The translations under genes were made by a program, and so were the position numbers. Below the pieces are notes generated by a model. The model was given only the letters and a program-made list of their open reading frames with translations. It did not search any database and was not told the DNA's origin. Source: Ottowia thiooxydans DSM 14619 (GTDB lineage Bacteria > Pseudomonadota > Gammaproteobacteria > Burkholderiales > Burkholderiaceae_C). From it: a DNA stretch of 64,000 bases. The DNA lies in NCBI RefSeq assembly GCF_000422885.1, contig NZ_AUGX01000012.1:1-64000 (forward strand), in the 5' to 3' direction. Shown piece after piece: positions 34,590 to 42,850 of the stretch. Numbering within the stretch: position 1 is the first letter of the stretch; each line of letters opens with the position of its first letter.

Positions 34590-34977
34590 GGAGGGCCGGG
34601 AGGTCTGTTGCACGCTCTCGTGTCGCGAACTCGATTACGAATCCTGTGTGATCGCCAGCGCGGACAGGATTTGAGTTAAGTTTTTCAACACTATCGGCGT
34701 AGAGTCGTCCTCAAACTGTCTACGTTGAATTTCGGCAACCAGCCTCTAGCGGCCGTCTTCGGGGTCATATCTGCCGACTTTGACTAGGTGCAGCAGGCAG
34801 GAGGTGGTTAGTCTCGCGGTCGCACACACCAAGCTTAGCGGGCGTAGTAGTTCACATTGACTATCGAAAATCGAACATTGTCGATAGTCAGTGACCAATG
34901 AAAAGGCAAAAGTGCGAGGTTCCCTGGCCGACGGCGTTGCCGCTTTAAACGCACGCCGACAAGGACGAACGAACGCC
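34590..34977. other. Non-coding stretch after the transposase fragment
   Basis: A 388-base stretch without a convincing gene. It contains the perfect 10-base inverted repeat noted separately at 34858-34890. An 85-codon minus-strand frame at 34746-35003 overlaps the SDR 3' end, is rich in Arg, Cys and Leu, and looks non-coding. Confidence 0.5.
34858..34890. repeat. Perfect 10-bp inverted repeat
   Basis: TGACTATCGA at 34858-34867 and TCGATAGTCA at 34881-34890 pair perfectly around a 13-base loop. There is no T-run, so it is not a standard terminator, although it lies 88 bases past the end of the leftward SDR gene. It may be an operator, a recombination site or a transposon end near the transposase remnant. 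Confidence 0.55.
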
Positions 34978-35760
34978 TTAGACAGTCGGAACCGTTCCTC
35001 CATCGATCACGTGTTCCGAGCCCGACACCGATGCCGCGCGCGGCGATACCAGGAAGGTGATCAGGTCTGCGACCTCTTTGGGCGTGGCGGGCCGCCCCAC
35101 AGGAATTCCGCCAAGCCAGTCCATGACCACCTTCTTCCCACCTTCATAGTCCGTGCCTGCTTCGGCACCCATTCGTTGGGCGAACGCAACCGACGCCTCT
35201 GTTTCAATCCAGCCCGGTGAGACGCGCACAACGCGGACACCTTTCGGCGTAACCTCCTTCGACAATGACTTGCTGTAGGTCGATAAGGCGCCCTTGGCGG
35301 CAGCGTAGGCGGTGGTCGATTCCGGGAGCGGAAGTACACGCTGGATTGAGGTCACGTGCAGTACTACGCCTGTACCCTTGGCCAGCATTGCGGGCAACAG
35401 CGCACGGTCAAGACGAACTGCGGACATGAAGTTCAGGTTCAACTCGTTGAACCACACCGCGTCATCGAGTGCCGCAAATCCACCTGCCGGCGCGCTGGAG
35501 CCGCCCAGGGAGTTGATCAGGATATCGACACCGCCCCAATGCTCTTTCACCGCGCGCGCCAGTTCGGACACACCTTCCGCGGTCGCGAGGTCGGTCTGTA
35601 CGTATGTCACACCTTCCAGCGGATTCGCTGGTGCAGCCCGCGCAGTGGTCATGACCTGCACGCCGACTTCACGGAGGCTCTTGACAAGTGCAGCACCAAG
35701 ACCCTTGGTGCCGCCCGTGACCAGGGCACGCTGCCCTTGCAGTTGGAGGTCGAAATTCAT
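34978..35760 (-). CDS. SDR-family oxidoreductase
   Basis: A 260-residue short-chain dehydrogenase: cofactor motif TGGTKGLG near residue 16, INSLGG in place of NNAG near 88, catalytic Ser in LHVTSIQRV, and YAAAK near 151-155. The end [18 protein letters not shown] is typical. The start ATG overlaps the NTF2-like gene's stop (ATGA), so the two genes are coupled and presumably work on the same compound. A LysR gene diverges upstream. The substrate is unknown. Confidence 0.87.
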   Translation of the reverse strand: MNFDLQLQGQRALVTGGTKGLGAALVKSLREVGVQVMTTARAAPANPLEGVTYVQTDLATAEGVSELARAVKEHWGGVDILINSLGGSSAPAGGFAALDDAVWFNELNLNFMSAVRLDRALLPAMLAKGTGVVLHVTSIQRVLPLPESTTAYAAAKGALSTYSKSLSKEVTPKGVRVVRVSPGWIETEASVAFAQRMGAEAGTDYEGGKKVVMDWLGGIPVGRPATPKEVADLITFLVSPRAASVSGSEHVIDGGTVPTV

Positions 35761-36083
35761 ACCGTGATCTCCAGCGTTGCGATCAGACCGCGTTCCAGGC
35801 GAAAGCGGTACGACAGGTCGATGGGGCTGCTGGGGAAGTTGCCGGTGACCTTGGCGCGGACGATCTGAAAGCCATCCTCACGCGCCAATGCGAACGGCAT
35901 GCTCGTGGCGCTGTATTTAGCGGACGCCTCGGCCATAAAGGCCTTGATGGCATCGACGCCTGTGTAGGTGTGGCCGTCGTCCTTCATGACGGCTCGCGAG
36001 GTAAAGCAATGCGCCAGGGCTTCAGGTTTGTGCTCGGCCGCGAAGTACGCGGCAATCGGCTCAGGAAGATTCAAGTTGCTCAT
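35757..36083 (-). CDS. NTF2-like/SnoaL-type protein
   Basis: A 108-residue protein of the nuclear-transport-factor-2-like fold, seen in [40 protein letters not shown] and [20 protein letters not shown]. Members include small isomerases, hydrolases and binding proteins. GGAG precedes ATG 36083. It is the first gene of a two-gene operon with an SDR enzyme and lies divergent to a LysR regulator. Confidence 0.82.
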   Translation of the reverse strand: MSNLNLPEPIAAYFAAEHKPEALAHCFTSRAVMKDDGHTYTGVDAIKAFMAEASAKYSATSMPFALAREDGFQIVRAKVTGNFPSSPIDLSYRFRLERGLIATLEITV

Positions 36084-36131
36084 GTTGAGGGCTCCATGTG
36101 GTGAATGAAGACCTGAGGATGCGCGTCGCGG

Positions 36132-36158
36132 TGAATTTAGTGAATACCCTAAAATTCA
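36132..36158. promoter_or_regulatory. LysR-type operator between NTF2/SDR operon and lysR
   Basis: TGAATTTAG at 36132-36140 and CTAAAATTCA at 36149-36158 form an inverted repeat with one extra base in the right arm and an eight-base spacer. It includes the T-N11-A pattern of LysR boxes and lies midway in the 102-base divergent gap. Confidence 0.5.
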
Positions 36159-36185
36159 GATGAGCTATGTAGAAAGGAATACATA

Positions 36186-37088
36186 ATGCGCGGGTCCGAA
36201 TTCGCCGAACTGAAGGCTTTTGCCGCCGTGGTTGAGCGGGCGAGCTTTGCTCGGGCGGCAGAGCATCTAGGCTTGTCGCCTTCCGCGCTCAGCCAAACCA
36301 TCCGGCAACTCGAAAGCCGGATCGGTGCACGCCTGTTAAATCGCACGACGCGAAGCGTCGCCCCCTCGGCCAGTGGCGAACTGCTTTACCGGCGCATCGC
36401 GCCGTTGTTCCGCGAGATGACGGCCGCGGTCGCCGAGGCCAGCGAGGCTGCCGGCCAGACCAGTGGGACGCTGCGCATCAACACGCTGGGGATCGCGGCC
36501 CGAACCATCATTGCGCCCAGGCTTTCACGCTTTCATCAGGCATACCCTGACGTGGTTCTCGACATCGTGGTCGATGACGCGCTGGCCGACATCGTCGTTG
36601 GCCGGTTCGACGCCGGCATTCGAGTGGGCGGGCGGCTCGAAAAAGACATGATTGCCGTGCGCCTCACACCTGATCTAAACATGGTTGCCGTCGCGTCGCC
36701 CGACTACCTCGCGCGTCGAGGCACACCCAAAAAGCCCGAAGATTTGCATCACCACGCGTGCATCAACTGGCGACTCCAGATGGACGGCAGGCACTATCGC
36801 TGGGAGTTTGAGAAAAGGGGGATACGTCTCGAAGTGCCCGTGGACGGCCCTGTTGTCACCAACCACGTTGACATCGGTGTCGCTGCTGCGCTCAATGGGC
36901 TGGGCATTGCTTATCACTTCGAGCGGGACGGCGTGGGTGAACTCTTGGCGGAGGGACGGCTGGTCCAGGTCCTCGCGGACTGGTCGATCTCGCGGCCCGG
37001 ACTGTTTCTCTACTACCCTAACAGGCAGTACCGCCCAGCCCTGCTGGGTGCCTTCATCAACTGCCTGTTAGACAAAGATTTGGCATGA
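36186..37088 (+). CDS. LysR-family transcriptional regulator
   Basis: A 300-residue LysR regulator of the CrgA/DsdC-like subtype. The helix-turn-helix is ELKAFAAVVERASFARAAEH, LGLSPSALSQTIRQLESRIG and LLNRTTRSVAPSASGE; the sensor domain has FDAGIRVGGRLEKDMIAVRL and NHVDIGVAAALNGLGIAYHF. AAAGGA precedes ATG 36186. It diverges from the NTF2-SDR operon and probably controls it through the operator at 36132-36158. Confidence 0.92.
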   Translation: MRGSEFAELKAFAAVVERASFARAAEHLGLSPSALSQTIRQLESRIGARLLNRTTRSVAPSASGELLYRRIAPLFREMTAAVAEASEAAGQTSGTLRINTLGIAARTIIAPRLSRFHQAYPDVVLDIVVDDALADIVVGRFDAGIRVGGRLEKDMIAVRLTPDLNMVAVASPDYLARRGTPKKPEDLHHHACINWRLQMDGRHYRWEFEKRGIRLEVPVDGPVVTNHVDIGVAAALNGLGIAYHFERDGVGELLAEGRLVQVLADWSISRPGLFLYYPNRQYRPALLGAFINCLLDKDLA

Positions 37089-37089
37089 G

Positions 37090-37124
37090 CCTACAAATCG
37101 AGCCCGCAGGCGCTTACTGATTTG
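37090..37124 (+). pseudogene. Fragment of the Bug-family gene
   Basis: Thirty-three of 35 bases match 24429-24463 in the Bug-family gene (coding PYKSSPQALTDL). It begins one base after the LysR stop. Only this piece is visible, so it is a scar of duplication or recombination rather than a gene. Confidence 0.55.
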
Positions 37125-37654
37125 GCTTGGCCGGTGGCCAGGTAGGCGGCTTCGAGTCCCAATGTGTCGTATTTGCTTTTGGCGATGCTTTCTTAGTGAG
37201 TTGCCGTTTCATGGGCGCCCGCACTGCCTGTTCGGCTTGCAGCAGGTCTTCGGATAACCACTCCAGCACCTGCTGCTGCAGCAAGAATTGGCAGATAGCA
37301 CCCATTCGCTCGAGCACATTGAGTGGCAGCAATCAGCCTGAAGCACCTATCGACAGGGACGGCTTTGCAGCGGTTGGAGTCCGTCGTTGCGGGTGGTTGA
37401 ACTCGCGCCAATAGCGACAAAGCTGTCGCTGAACTTTGCGACAGCAGGACGCACGAGGGCCAGCAATACGCGTTCGATCGCGACGCCATAAATGGTGCTG
37501 TCCTCTTCAATTCCTCGAGCCACGACGGCCAAAAGACGCCTGGAATAATCGCAGATAGGGAACCGCTGCTGCCGTGAAATGCTTCATGTCCAGGGTGGGT
37601 AATAGGTGAGGAAAAGACTTGCTCGAAGCGCAGCGATAGCTGGACCCGTCGCTA
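37125..37654. other. Apparently decayed region without a clear gene
   Basis: This 530-base stretch has several short frames on the minus strand, including one with LPLNVLERMGAICQFLLQQQ at 37114-37332 and one with AVVARGIEEDSTIYGVAIER at 37347-37532. They have protein-like composition but neither is recognised and neither is full. They may be the broken parts of one lost leftward gene. Confidence 0.35.
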
Positions 37655-38410
37655 TTAGATGCTTTGTCCGCCCGAAACCTCGATGCGCTGTGCAGTCACC
37701 CAATGGTTGTCGGGCCGCAGCAAGCTGGCCACCATAGGGCCGATGTCATCGGGAAGCCCCACCCGGCCCAGTGCAGTGATGGTGGAGAAAGCTTCGTTGT
37801 AGCCGGGGGTGTCGCGCACGGCACCTCCCAGAAAGTCGGTTTCGATAGCGCCGGGTGCCACCGTATTGACGGTGATGCCGCGACTTCCCAACTCCTTTGC
37901 CATGTACAACGTCAGGATTTCCACTGCCCCTTTAGCGGCGGAATACGCAGAGAAACCGGGGAAAGACACACGGGTCAGGCCGGAGGAGAAATTGACGATA
38001 CGCCCCTTCTCGGCCAGCAACGGCAGCAAGGTCTGGGTCAAGAAGAAAACTCCCTTCACATGGACATTGAACAAGCCGTCAAATTGTGCCTCCGTCGTTT
38101 CCGCCAGACTGGCCATTTCTCCGTGGCCGGCGTTGTTGATGAGGTGGTTAAAGCTCGAACGCTCCCAGCGCGCCTTCAGGGCGGCTCGAACCTCATGAGC
38201 AAAACTCGGAAAGGTAGAAATTGTAGAAACGTCGAGCTGGAGAGCGATAGCTTTGCGGCCTATGCGCTCGATTTCGGCCACGACGGCTTGCGCATCGTCG
38301 GCTCCGCTGCGGTAGGTCAAGATGACGTCGCCGCCTTGCCGCGCGATGCTCAATGCGGTGTTACGACCCAGACCGCGGCTACCGCCGGTGACCAAAGAAA
38401 TGCTATTCAT
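37655..38410 (-). CDS. SDR-family oxidoreductase
   Basis: A 251-residue short-chain dehydrogenase from ATG 38410 (MNSISLVTGG) with GAGGA seven bases upstream. TGGSRGLGRN is the cofactor loop, then INNAG near 94, catalytic Ser in NFSSGLTRV and YSAAK near 155-159. The C-terminal end NHWVTAQRIEVSGGQSI is typical of FabG-like enzymes. An AraC-family regulator diverges 138 bases away and is the likely controller. The substrate is unknown. Confidence 0.87.
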   Translation of the reverse strand: MNSISLVTGGSRGLGRNTALSIARQGGDVILTYRSGADDAQAVVAEIERIGRKAIALQLDVSTISTFPSFAHEVRAALKARWERSSFNHLINNAGHGEMASLAETTEAQFDGLFNVHVKGVFFLTQTLLPLLAEKGRIVNFSSGLTRVSFPGFSAYSAAKGAVEILTLYMAKELGSRGITVNTVAPGAIETDFLGGAVRDTPGYNEAFSTITALGRVGLPDDIGPMVASLLRPDNHWVTAQRIEVSGGQSI

Positions 38411-38548
38411 GTTGATTCCTCGAAAGTGCATGTTGAAGCCATTGATTTTTCGCCCGACGGCTTCAGAAAAGTTGCGCTTAAATCGCTAGTTCTTGCTCAA
38501 AAGTCCGACATGTGGGCGTGGCCGAAACCCTTGGCATAGACTGCCCAG

Positions 38549-39442
38549 ATGACTCAAAGGCTTTTTGAAATGGCTTTTCGCTTCGCCGAGTCGCATGCCG
38601 ACCGCAATGGCGTCGCCCGTACACCTATCCCCGGAGTGACCGTGATACTCGAAACGGCTCCGGGTGCACTGCAATTCGCCATCAACCGACCTCTGGTTGC
38701 TCTGGTACTGCAAGGTCGAAAACGTGTGGTTATGGGGCACACAACGTTTGAGTTCGGTGCCGGTGAATCTCTGCTCATCACCACCGATGTGCCGACCGTC
38801 AGCGAAATCACCGCCGCCAGTGCAGCAGCGCCCTATGTCTCCATCGTGCTTGACCTGGACATCACCATTCTTGAAAGCTTGGTGGTGGAGATGGGGGCAG
38901 CGCCTTGGGCCATCGGTCAAGCTGTGCGGGTGGACCCGACGGGGCCGGATGTGGCAGACTGCGCCCGTCGGCTGATGGCCTTGCTCGAACGTCCGGCTTC
39001 ACTCGGGGTGCTACAGACGCAGTTGTTGCGTGAATTGCATTACTGGCTGCTCACGGGCGAGCACGCTGGTGCTATCAGGGCGCTTGGCGTGGTCGACAGC
39101 CATGCCCAGCGCATTGGCCGGGCTGTAGCTCGCATCCGCGAAGACTATGCCCAGGTTCTAGATGTCGAACAACTCGCGGCGATTGCCGGCATGAGCATCT
39201 CGACGTTTCACGAACACTTTCGCTCGATCACCTCGCTGACGCCGATTCAACTGCAGAAGCGCTTCCGGCTTATCGAAGCGCGTCGGCGATTGTTATCGGA
39301 GGGGCTGATGGTGGCCCACGCAGCGCACAGCGTGGGATATGAGAGCATTCCACAGTTCACCCGCGACTATGGTCGCTTGTTTGGCATGTCGCCCGCGCGC
39401 GAGGTCCGCACTGTCCGGTTGAAGTTGACTCTGCCTGCGTAA
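38549..39442 (+). CDS. AraC-family transcriptional regulator
   Basis: A 297-residue regulator. The N-terminal half is the AraC_N-type sensing domain (TPIPGVTVILETAPGAL, LVLQGRKRVVMG, GESLLITTDVPTVSEI). The C-terminal half has the two helix-turn-helices: VEQLAAIAGMSISTFHEHFR and VAHAAHSVGYESIPQFTRDY, followed by the family's FGMSPAREVR. It is divergent from an SDR gene and probably regulates it. Confidence 0.92.
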   Translation: MTQRLFEMAFRFAESHADRNGVARTPIPGVTVILETAPGALQFAINRPLVALVLQGRKRVVMGHTTFEFGAGESLLITTDVPTVSEITAASAAAPYVSIVLDLDITILESLVVEMGAAPWAIGQAVRVDPTGPDVADCARRLMALLERPASLGVLQTQLLRELHYWLLTGEHAGAIRALGVVDSHAQRIGRAVARIREDYAQVLDVEQLAAIAGMSISTFHEHFRSITSLTPIQLQKRFRLIEARRRLLSEGLMVAHAAHSVGYESIPQFTRDYGRLFGMSPAREVRTVRLKLTLPA

Positions 39443-39861
39443 GGTTGCGACGGGGCCGAATCAATTGGCAGGCAAGAGCTATCAATGCCCTAGACGGAAG
39501 CCATGTTGTGGTTTGGTTAAATTGAGAAGCTTGCGGGAAGGTCTGTTGCTGGCCGAGACAGGCGCCTTCAACTGCAATCCGCCTGAAACAGGCTCCCAGG
39601 CTCAGTTACGTTAGTGGCGCCTCCTCTCGGCCCCTCCGGAAAAGTTGTTAATGCAATCAGCGACCAAATCTAGATGAACTACTTCCAAAGTTATCAATAG
39701 AGCTCGGGGTGAAGGCATCCGGCCTGCTTGGTTTTCTTGTGTCACCTAAAAAAGTACAAAATTAAATAAAAAGCGTACAAATTTTTAGTGGCCGCAAGCT
39801 TTTCGTCCATTCCATGGCGAGAACCCTGTAAAAAGCTGCATATAGGAATGAACTTTTCGTC
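39443..39861. other. Non-coding region upstream of rpoH
   Basis: A gene-free stretch of about 420 bases between the AraC gene and the CIRCE element. The part from 39740 to 39860 is AT-rich, with runs such as AAAATTAAATAAAAAGCG, and probably carries the rpoH promoters. No single -35/-10 pair stands out. Confidence 0.4.
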
Positions 39862-39888
39862 TTAGCACTCACTCCAACAGAGTGCTAA
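39862..39888. promoter_or_regulatory. CIRCE element (HrcA operator) upstream of rpoH
   Basis: TTAGCACTC at 39862-39870 and GAGTGCTAA at 39880-39888, nine bases apart, match the CIRCE consensus at every arm position. CIRCE is the binding site of the heat-shock repressor HrcA. It lies 32 bases before the chosen rpoH start, in the leader or promoter, and implies HrcA control of sigma-32. Confidence 0.93.
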
Positions 39889-39920
39889 AATTCCCGACTA
39901 TGACTAAAGGACATTCCAAG

Positions 39921-40859
39921 ATGAGTACTGCGGTTTCTGCCCCTACCACTGCGGTGGCGCTGGCTAATCCATGGTCCGTCGTCCCGTCCCTGGGCAACCT
40001 CGACGCTTACATTACGGCCGTCAACCGGATGCCGATGCTGACGCACGAGGAAGAACAACGCTTTGCCCGGGAGCTGCGTGACACGGGGAGCCTGGAATCA
40101 GCTGGCAAGCTGGTGCTTTCGCACCTGCGCCTGGTCGTTTCTACTTCTCGCCAATACCTTGGCTATGGTCTGCCCCACGCAGACCTGATCCAGGAAGGCA
40201 ACGTGGGCTTGATGAAAGCCGTGAAGCGCTTTGACCCTGATCAGGGCGTGCGCCTGGTAAGTTACGCCCTTCACTGGATCAAAGCTGAGATCCATGAATA
40301 CATTCTGAAGAACTGGCGCCTGGTGAAGGTGGCTACCACCAAAGCCCAGCGCAAGCTGTTCTTCAATCTGCGGTCTATGAAACAGGGTTTCAAGTCCAAG
40401 GATGCGGAACAAGAGATCACTTTCCGTGACAACTTGTCAGACGCCCAGATTGACGTGGTAGCTCGTGAGCTGAACGTCAAGGCGGATGAGGTGCGCGAGA
40501 TGGAGATGCGCCTGTCTGGTGGCGATGTGCTGCTTGATCCATCACCTTCGGATGACGGCGAGCAGGCTTTTGGGCCTATCGCCTATCTGGCTGACGCTAA
40601 TCATGAGCCCACGGCCATGATTGAATCAGCTCAGCGGGATGCGCTGGCTACTGAAGGCATCGCCAATGCTCTGAAAGGGCTGGATGAGCGTAGCCGCCGG
40701 ATTGTGACGGAGCGTTGGTTGAACGTGCGTGACGATGGATCCGGTGGGATGACGCTGCATGACCTGGCTGGGGAATATGGGGTCAGTGCTGAGCGTATCC
40801 GCCAGATTGAAGTGGCCGCCATGAAGAAGATGAAGGCTGCGTTGGCGGAATACGCCTGA
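39921..40859 (+). CDS. rpoH: RNA polymerase sigma-32 factor RpoH
   Basis: Heat-shock sigma factor. The 312-residue protein has region 2 blocks LVLSHLRLVVSTSRQYLGYG, LIQEGNVGLMKAVKRFDP and VRLVSYALHWIKAEIHEYIL, the RpoH box QRKLFFNLR at residues 143-151 that marks sigma-32 proper, and region 4.2 with LHDLAGEYGVSAERIRQIE. ATG 39921 follows AAAGGA by nine bases; ATG 39900 and GTG 39882 are in frame but lie at or inside the CIRCE element without a binding site. Upstream CIRCE suggests repression by HrcA, and a strong terminator follows. Confidence 0.96.
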   Translation: MSTAVSAPTTAVALANPWSVVPSLGNLDAYITAVNRMPMLTHEEEQRFARELRDTGSLESAGKLVLSHLRLVVSTSRQYLGYGLPHADLIQEGNVGLMKAVKRFDPDQGVRLVSYALHWIKAEIHEYILKNWRLVKVATTKAQRKLFFNLRSMKQGFKSKDAEQEITFRDNLSDAQIDVVARELNVKADEVREMEMRLSGGDVLLDPSPSDDGEQAFGPIAYLADANHEPTAMIESAQRDALATEGIANALKGLDERSRRIVTERWLNVRDDGSGGMTLHDLAGEYGVSAERIRQIEVAAMKKMKAALAEYA

Positions 40860-40880
40860 GCTTTTAGCTTGACTTGATGA

Positions 40881-40913
40881 AACCGCCCGCTGCTTGCGCC
40901 GGGCGGTTTTTTT
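40881..40913 (+). terminator. Intrinsic terminator of rpoH
   Basis: A perfect nine-base stem AACCGCCCG pairing with CGGGCGGTT, a ten-base loop and a run of seven T bases, 21 bases after the rpoH stop. Confidence 0.93.
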
Positions 40914-41059
40914 ATGGGCGGTACCGGCAAAGGCCAGGTTTAGCTTGGTGAGCTGTTTACGCTGGAGGCGCTGAATGCCGCGCGGGAGCTCGGCGGTCCC
41001 GGCGGGAGACTACTGCGGTGAGCTTGGCGAAGAGGGTGAAACGGGGCGCGAGGTTTCGA

Positions 41060-41103
41060 CCCTTCGACGAGCTCAGGACAGGCCGAGCTCAACCCGAACG
41101 GTC
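41060..41103. repeat. REP-like intergenic repeat
   Basis: The stretch CCCTTCGACGAGCTCAGGAC with a following CCGAGCTCAACCCGAACGG resembles short dispersed repeats (CCCTTCGACAAGCTCAGG type) seen often in Comamonadaceae intergenic DNA. A partial inverted version occurs near 41127-41170. It lies in the 337-base gap between rpoH and the SCO1 gene; the rest of that gap shows no gene. Confidence 0.4.
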
Positions 41104-41196
41104 ATTTTTTTGTAGCATCACCTCAACGCGAAGGGTCGTTTCGGTTCTGCATTAGCTCGGCCCGAACGGCCTCTATCGGCTAAACGCAAACCGCTG

Positions 41197-41808
41197 TTAA
41201 GCGCCTTTAAGCAGCAGGGCAACGTCGTCGGCCAGGGGTTTGGCCCCGGCGCCGTAGCGGGAATAGAGGCGCAGGCGGCCGGAAGGGTCGTAGATGTAGC
41301 TGGCGGCGGTGTGGTCTATGGTGTAGCTGCCGGGGGTTTTGCCGTCCACCTTCTTGAAGTAAATCTTGAAGTCTTTGGTGGTTTCGGCGAGCTTTTCTGG
41401 GGAAGATGCGTACAGGGCTACAAAGCTAGGATCGAAAGCAGCCATATAGGCTTTAAGGACTTCTGGGGTATCGCGTTCGGGGTCTACGCTCACGAACAGG
41501 CCTTGCAGTTTGTCGCCATCAGCGCCAAGGAGTTTTTTGGCTTCGGCCAACTCAGCCAAGGTGGTGGGGCAAACATCGGGGCATTGCGCAAAGCCGAAAA
41601 AGATCACCACAGCCTTGCCCTTGAAATCCTCCATGGTGCGAGGCTTTCCATTGAAATCGGTCAGCTGAAAATTCTTGGCGTAATCTGCACCAGTGATGTC
41701 TACAGAGTGGAACTGCACCACCTTGGAGTCAGAGCAGGCGCTCAGCAGGCCCAGCGCGGCCAGCGTGCTTGCGGCGGCCATGGTTTTCAATGTGAATCGG
41801 CGTTGCAT
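41197..41808 (-). CDS. SCO1/SenC-family copper chaperone lipoprotein
   Basis: Delivers copper to, or keeps reduced, the CuA site of cytochrome oxidase subunit II. The 203-residue protein has a lipobox signal ending LLSAC, a thioredoxin-like fold, the copper-binding pair in CPDVCP and the third ligand His in YTIDHTAASYIYD. VSVDPERDTPEVLKAYM is another family block. It is last in the leftward set of oxidase assembly genes, 97 bases after ctaB. Confidence 0.94.
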   Translation of the reverse strand: MQRRFTLKTMAAASTLAALGLLSACSDSKVVQFHSVDITGADYAKNFQLTDFNGKPRTMEDFKGKAVVIFFGFAQCPDVCPTTLAELAEAKKLLGADGDKLQGLFVSVDPERDTPEVLKAYMAAFDPSFVALYASSPEKLAETTKDFKIYFKKVDGKTPGSYTIDHTAASYIYDPSGRLRLYSRYGAGAKPLADDVALLLKGA

Positions 41809-41905
41809 AAAAATTCCTCAGTTTTCTGCCGGTGTCTGGGTGCGGACGCTGGCAAAGCATTTCCCCGTTTTGTGGGGTAGTTAGAACGTGTACATCAACA
41901 CGTCT

Positions 41906-42850
41906 TTAGATGAAATAGTGGTCGACCAGCAGCGCCGCGAACAGCAGCGAGAGATGGATCAACGAAAAGCGGAAGGTCTTGCGGGCCAGCGCATCGGAGT
42001 AATTCCTCCAAAGCTTGAAGGCATACCAGATGAAGCCAGCGTTCAGCAGAATCGCCGCCACCAGATAAAACCAACTGCTCATTCCATAAATGAAGGGCAG
42101 CAAGCAGGCCGGCAGCAAGATGATGGTGTAGAGCAGCACTTGCAAGCGCGTGAACTCATTGCCGTGCGTGACTGGCAACATGGGCAAGCCGCTCTTACGG
42201 TAATCTTCCACGCGATAGAGCGCCAACGCCCAGAAGTGCGGTGGGGTCCACAGGAAAATGATCAGGAACATGATCATGGCCTCGGGGCCCACATGATTAG
42301 TGATGGCAGCCCAACCCAGCACAGGAGGCATGGCACCCGAAGCCCCACCGATCACAATGTTTTGCGGCGTGAGCGGCTTCAAGATCACGGTGTAGACCAC
42401 CGCATAACCCACAAACGTGGCGAAGGTCAGCCACATGGTGAGCGGGTTGACCCAGATGTACAGAATGGCCGACCCCACGGCGCATAGCACTGCCGAGAAG
42501 GTAAGCGCCTGCTTGTCTGAGAGTTCTCCACGCGCGGTGGGGCGCCATGAGGTGCGCTTCATCCTCGCATCGATGGATTTTTCGATCAGGCAGTTGAAGG
42601 CAGCGGCTGCGCCAGCCACCAGCCAAATGCCCAGACACGCAATGGCCATGCGGGCCAGCGCTTCCCCTCTGGGGATGCCAGGAACCGCCACTACCATGCC
42701 GATGAGCGCGCAAAAGACGATCAGTTGCACCACGCGCGGTTTGGTGAGTACATAGTACTGACGCCACACCGGCATGGAGGGAACCACGGCGGATTCGGGG
42801 GCCGGATCCGCACTCATGGGAGGGGGTGCAGCAGGTGCACGAGTATTCAT
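41906..42850 (-). CDS. ctaB: Protoheme IX farnesyltransferase CtaB
   Basis: Adds a farnesyl group to heme b to make heme O, the first step to heme A. The 314-residue membrane protein has nine or so helices and the prenyltransferase loops [19 protein letters not shown] (first Asp-rich site) and later [20 protein letters not shown]. The Pro/Ala-rich N-terminus (about 25 residues) is cytoplasmic. ATG 42850 overlaps the ctaA stop by four bases. Confidence 0.95.
   Translation of the reverse strand: MNTRAPAAPPPMSADPAPESAVVPSMPVWRQYYVLTKPRVVQLIVFCALIGMVVAVPGIPRGEALARMAIACLGIWLVAGAAAAFNCLIEKSIDARMKRTSWRPTARGELSDKQALTFSAVLCAVGSAILYIWVNPLTMWLTFATFVGYAVVYTVILKPLTPQNIVIGGASGAMPPVLGWAAITNHVGPEAMIMFLIIFLWTPPHFWALALYRVEDYRKSGLPMLPVTHGNEFTRLQVLLYTIILLPACLLPFIYGMSSWFYLVAAILLNAGFIWYAFKLWRNYSDALARKTFRFSLIHLSLLFAALLVDHYFI

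Noticed and set aside
34746-35003. 85-codon minus-strand frame after the SDR gene
   Set aside because: No recognisable family, odd composition and overlap with the SDR 3' end; it also reads through the inverted repeat.
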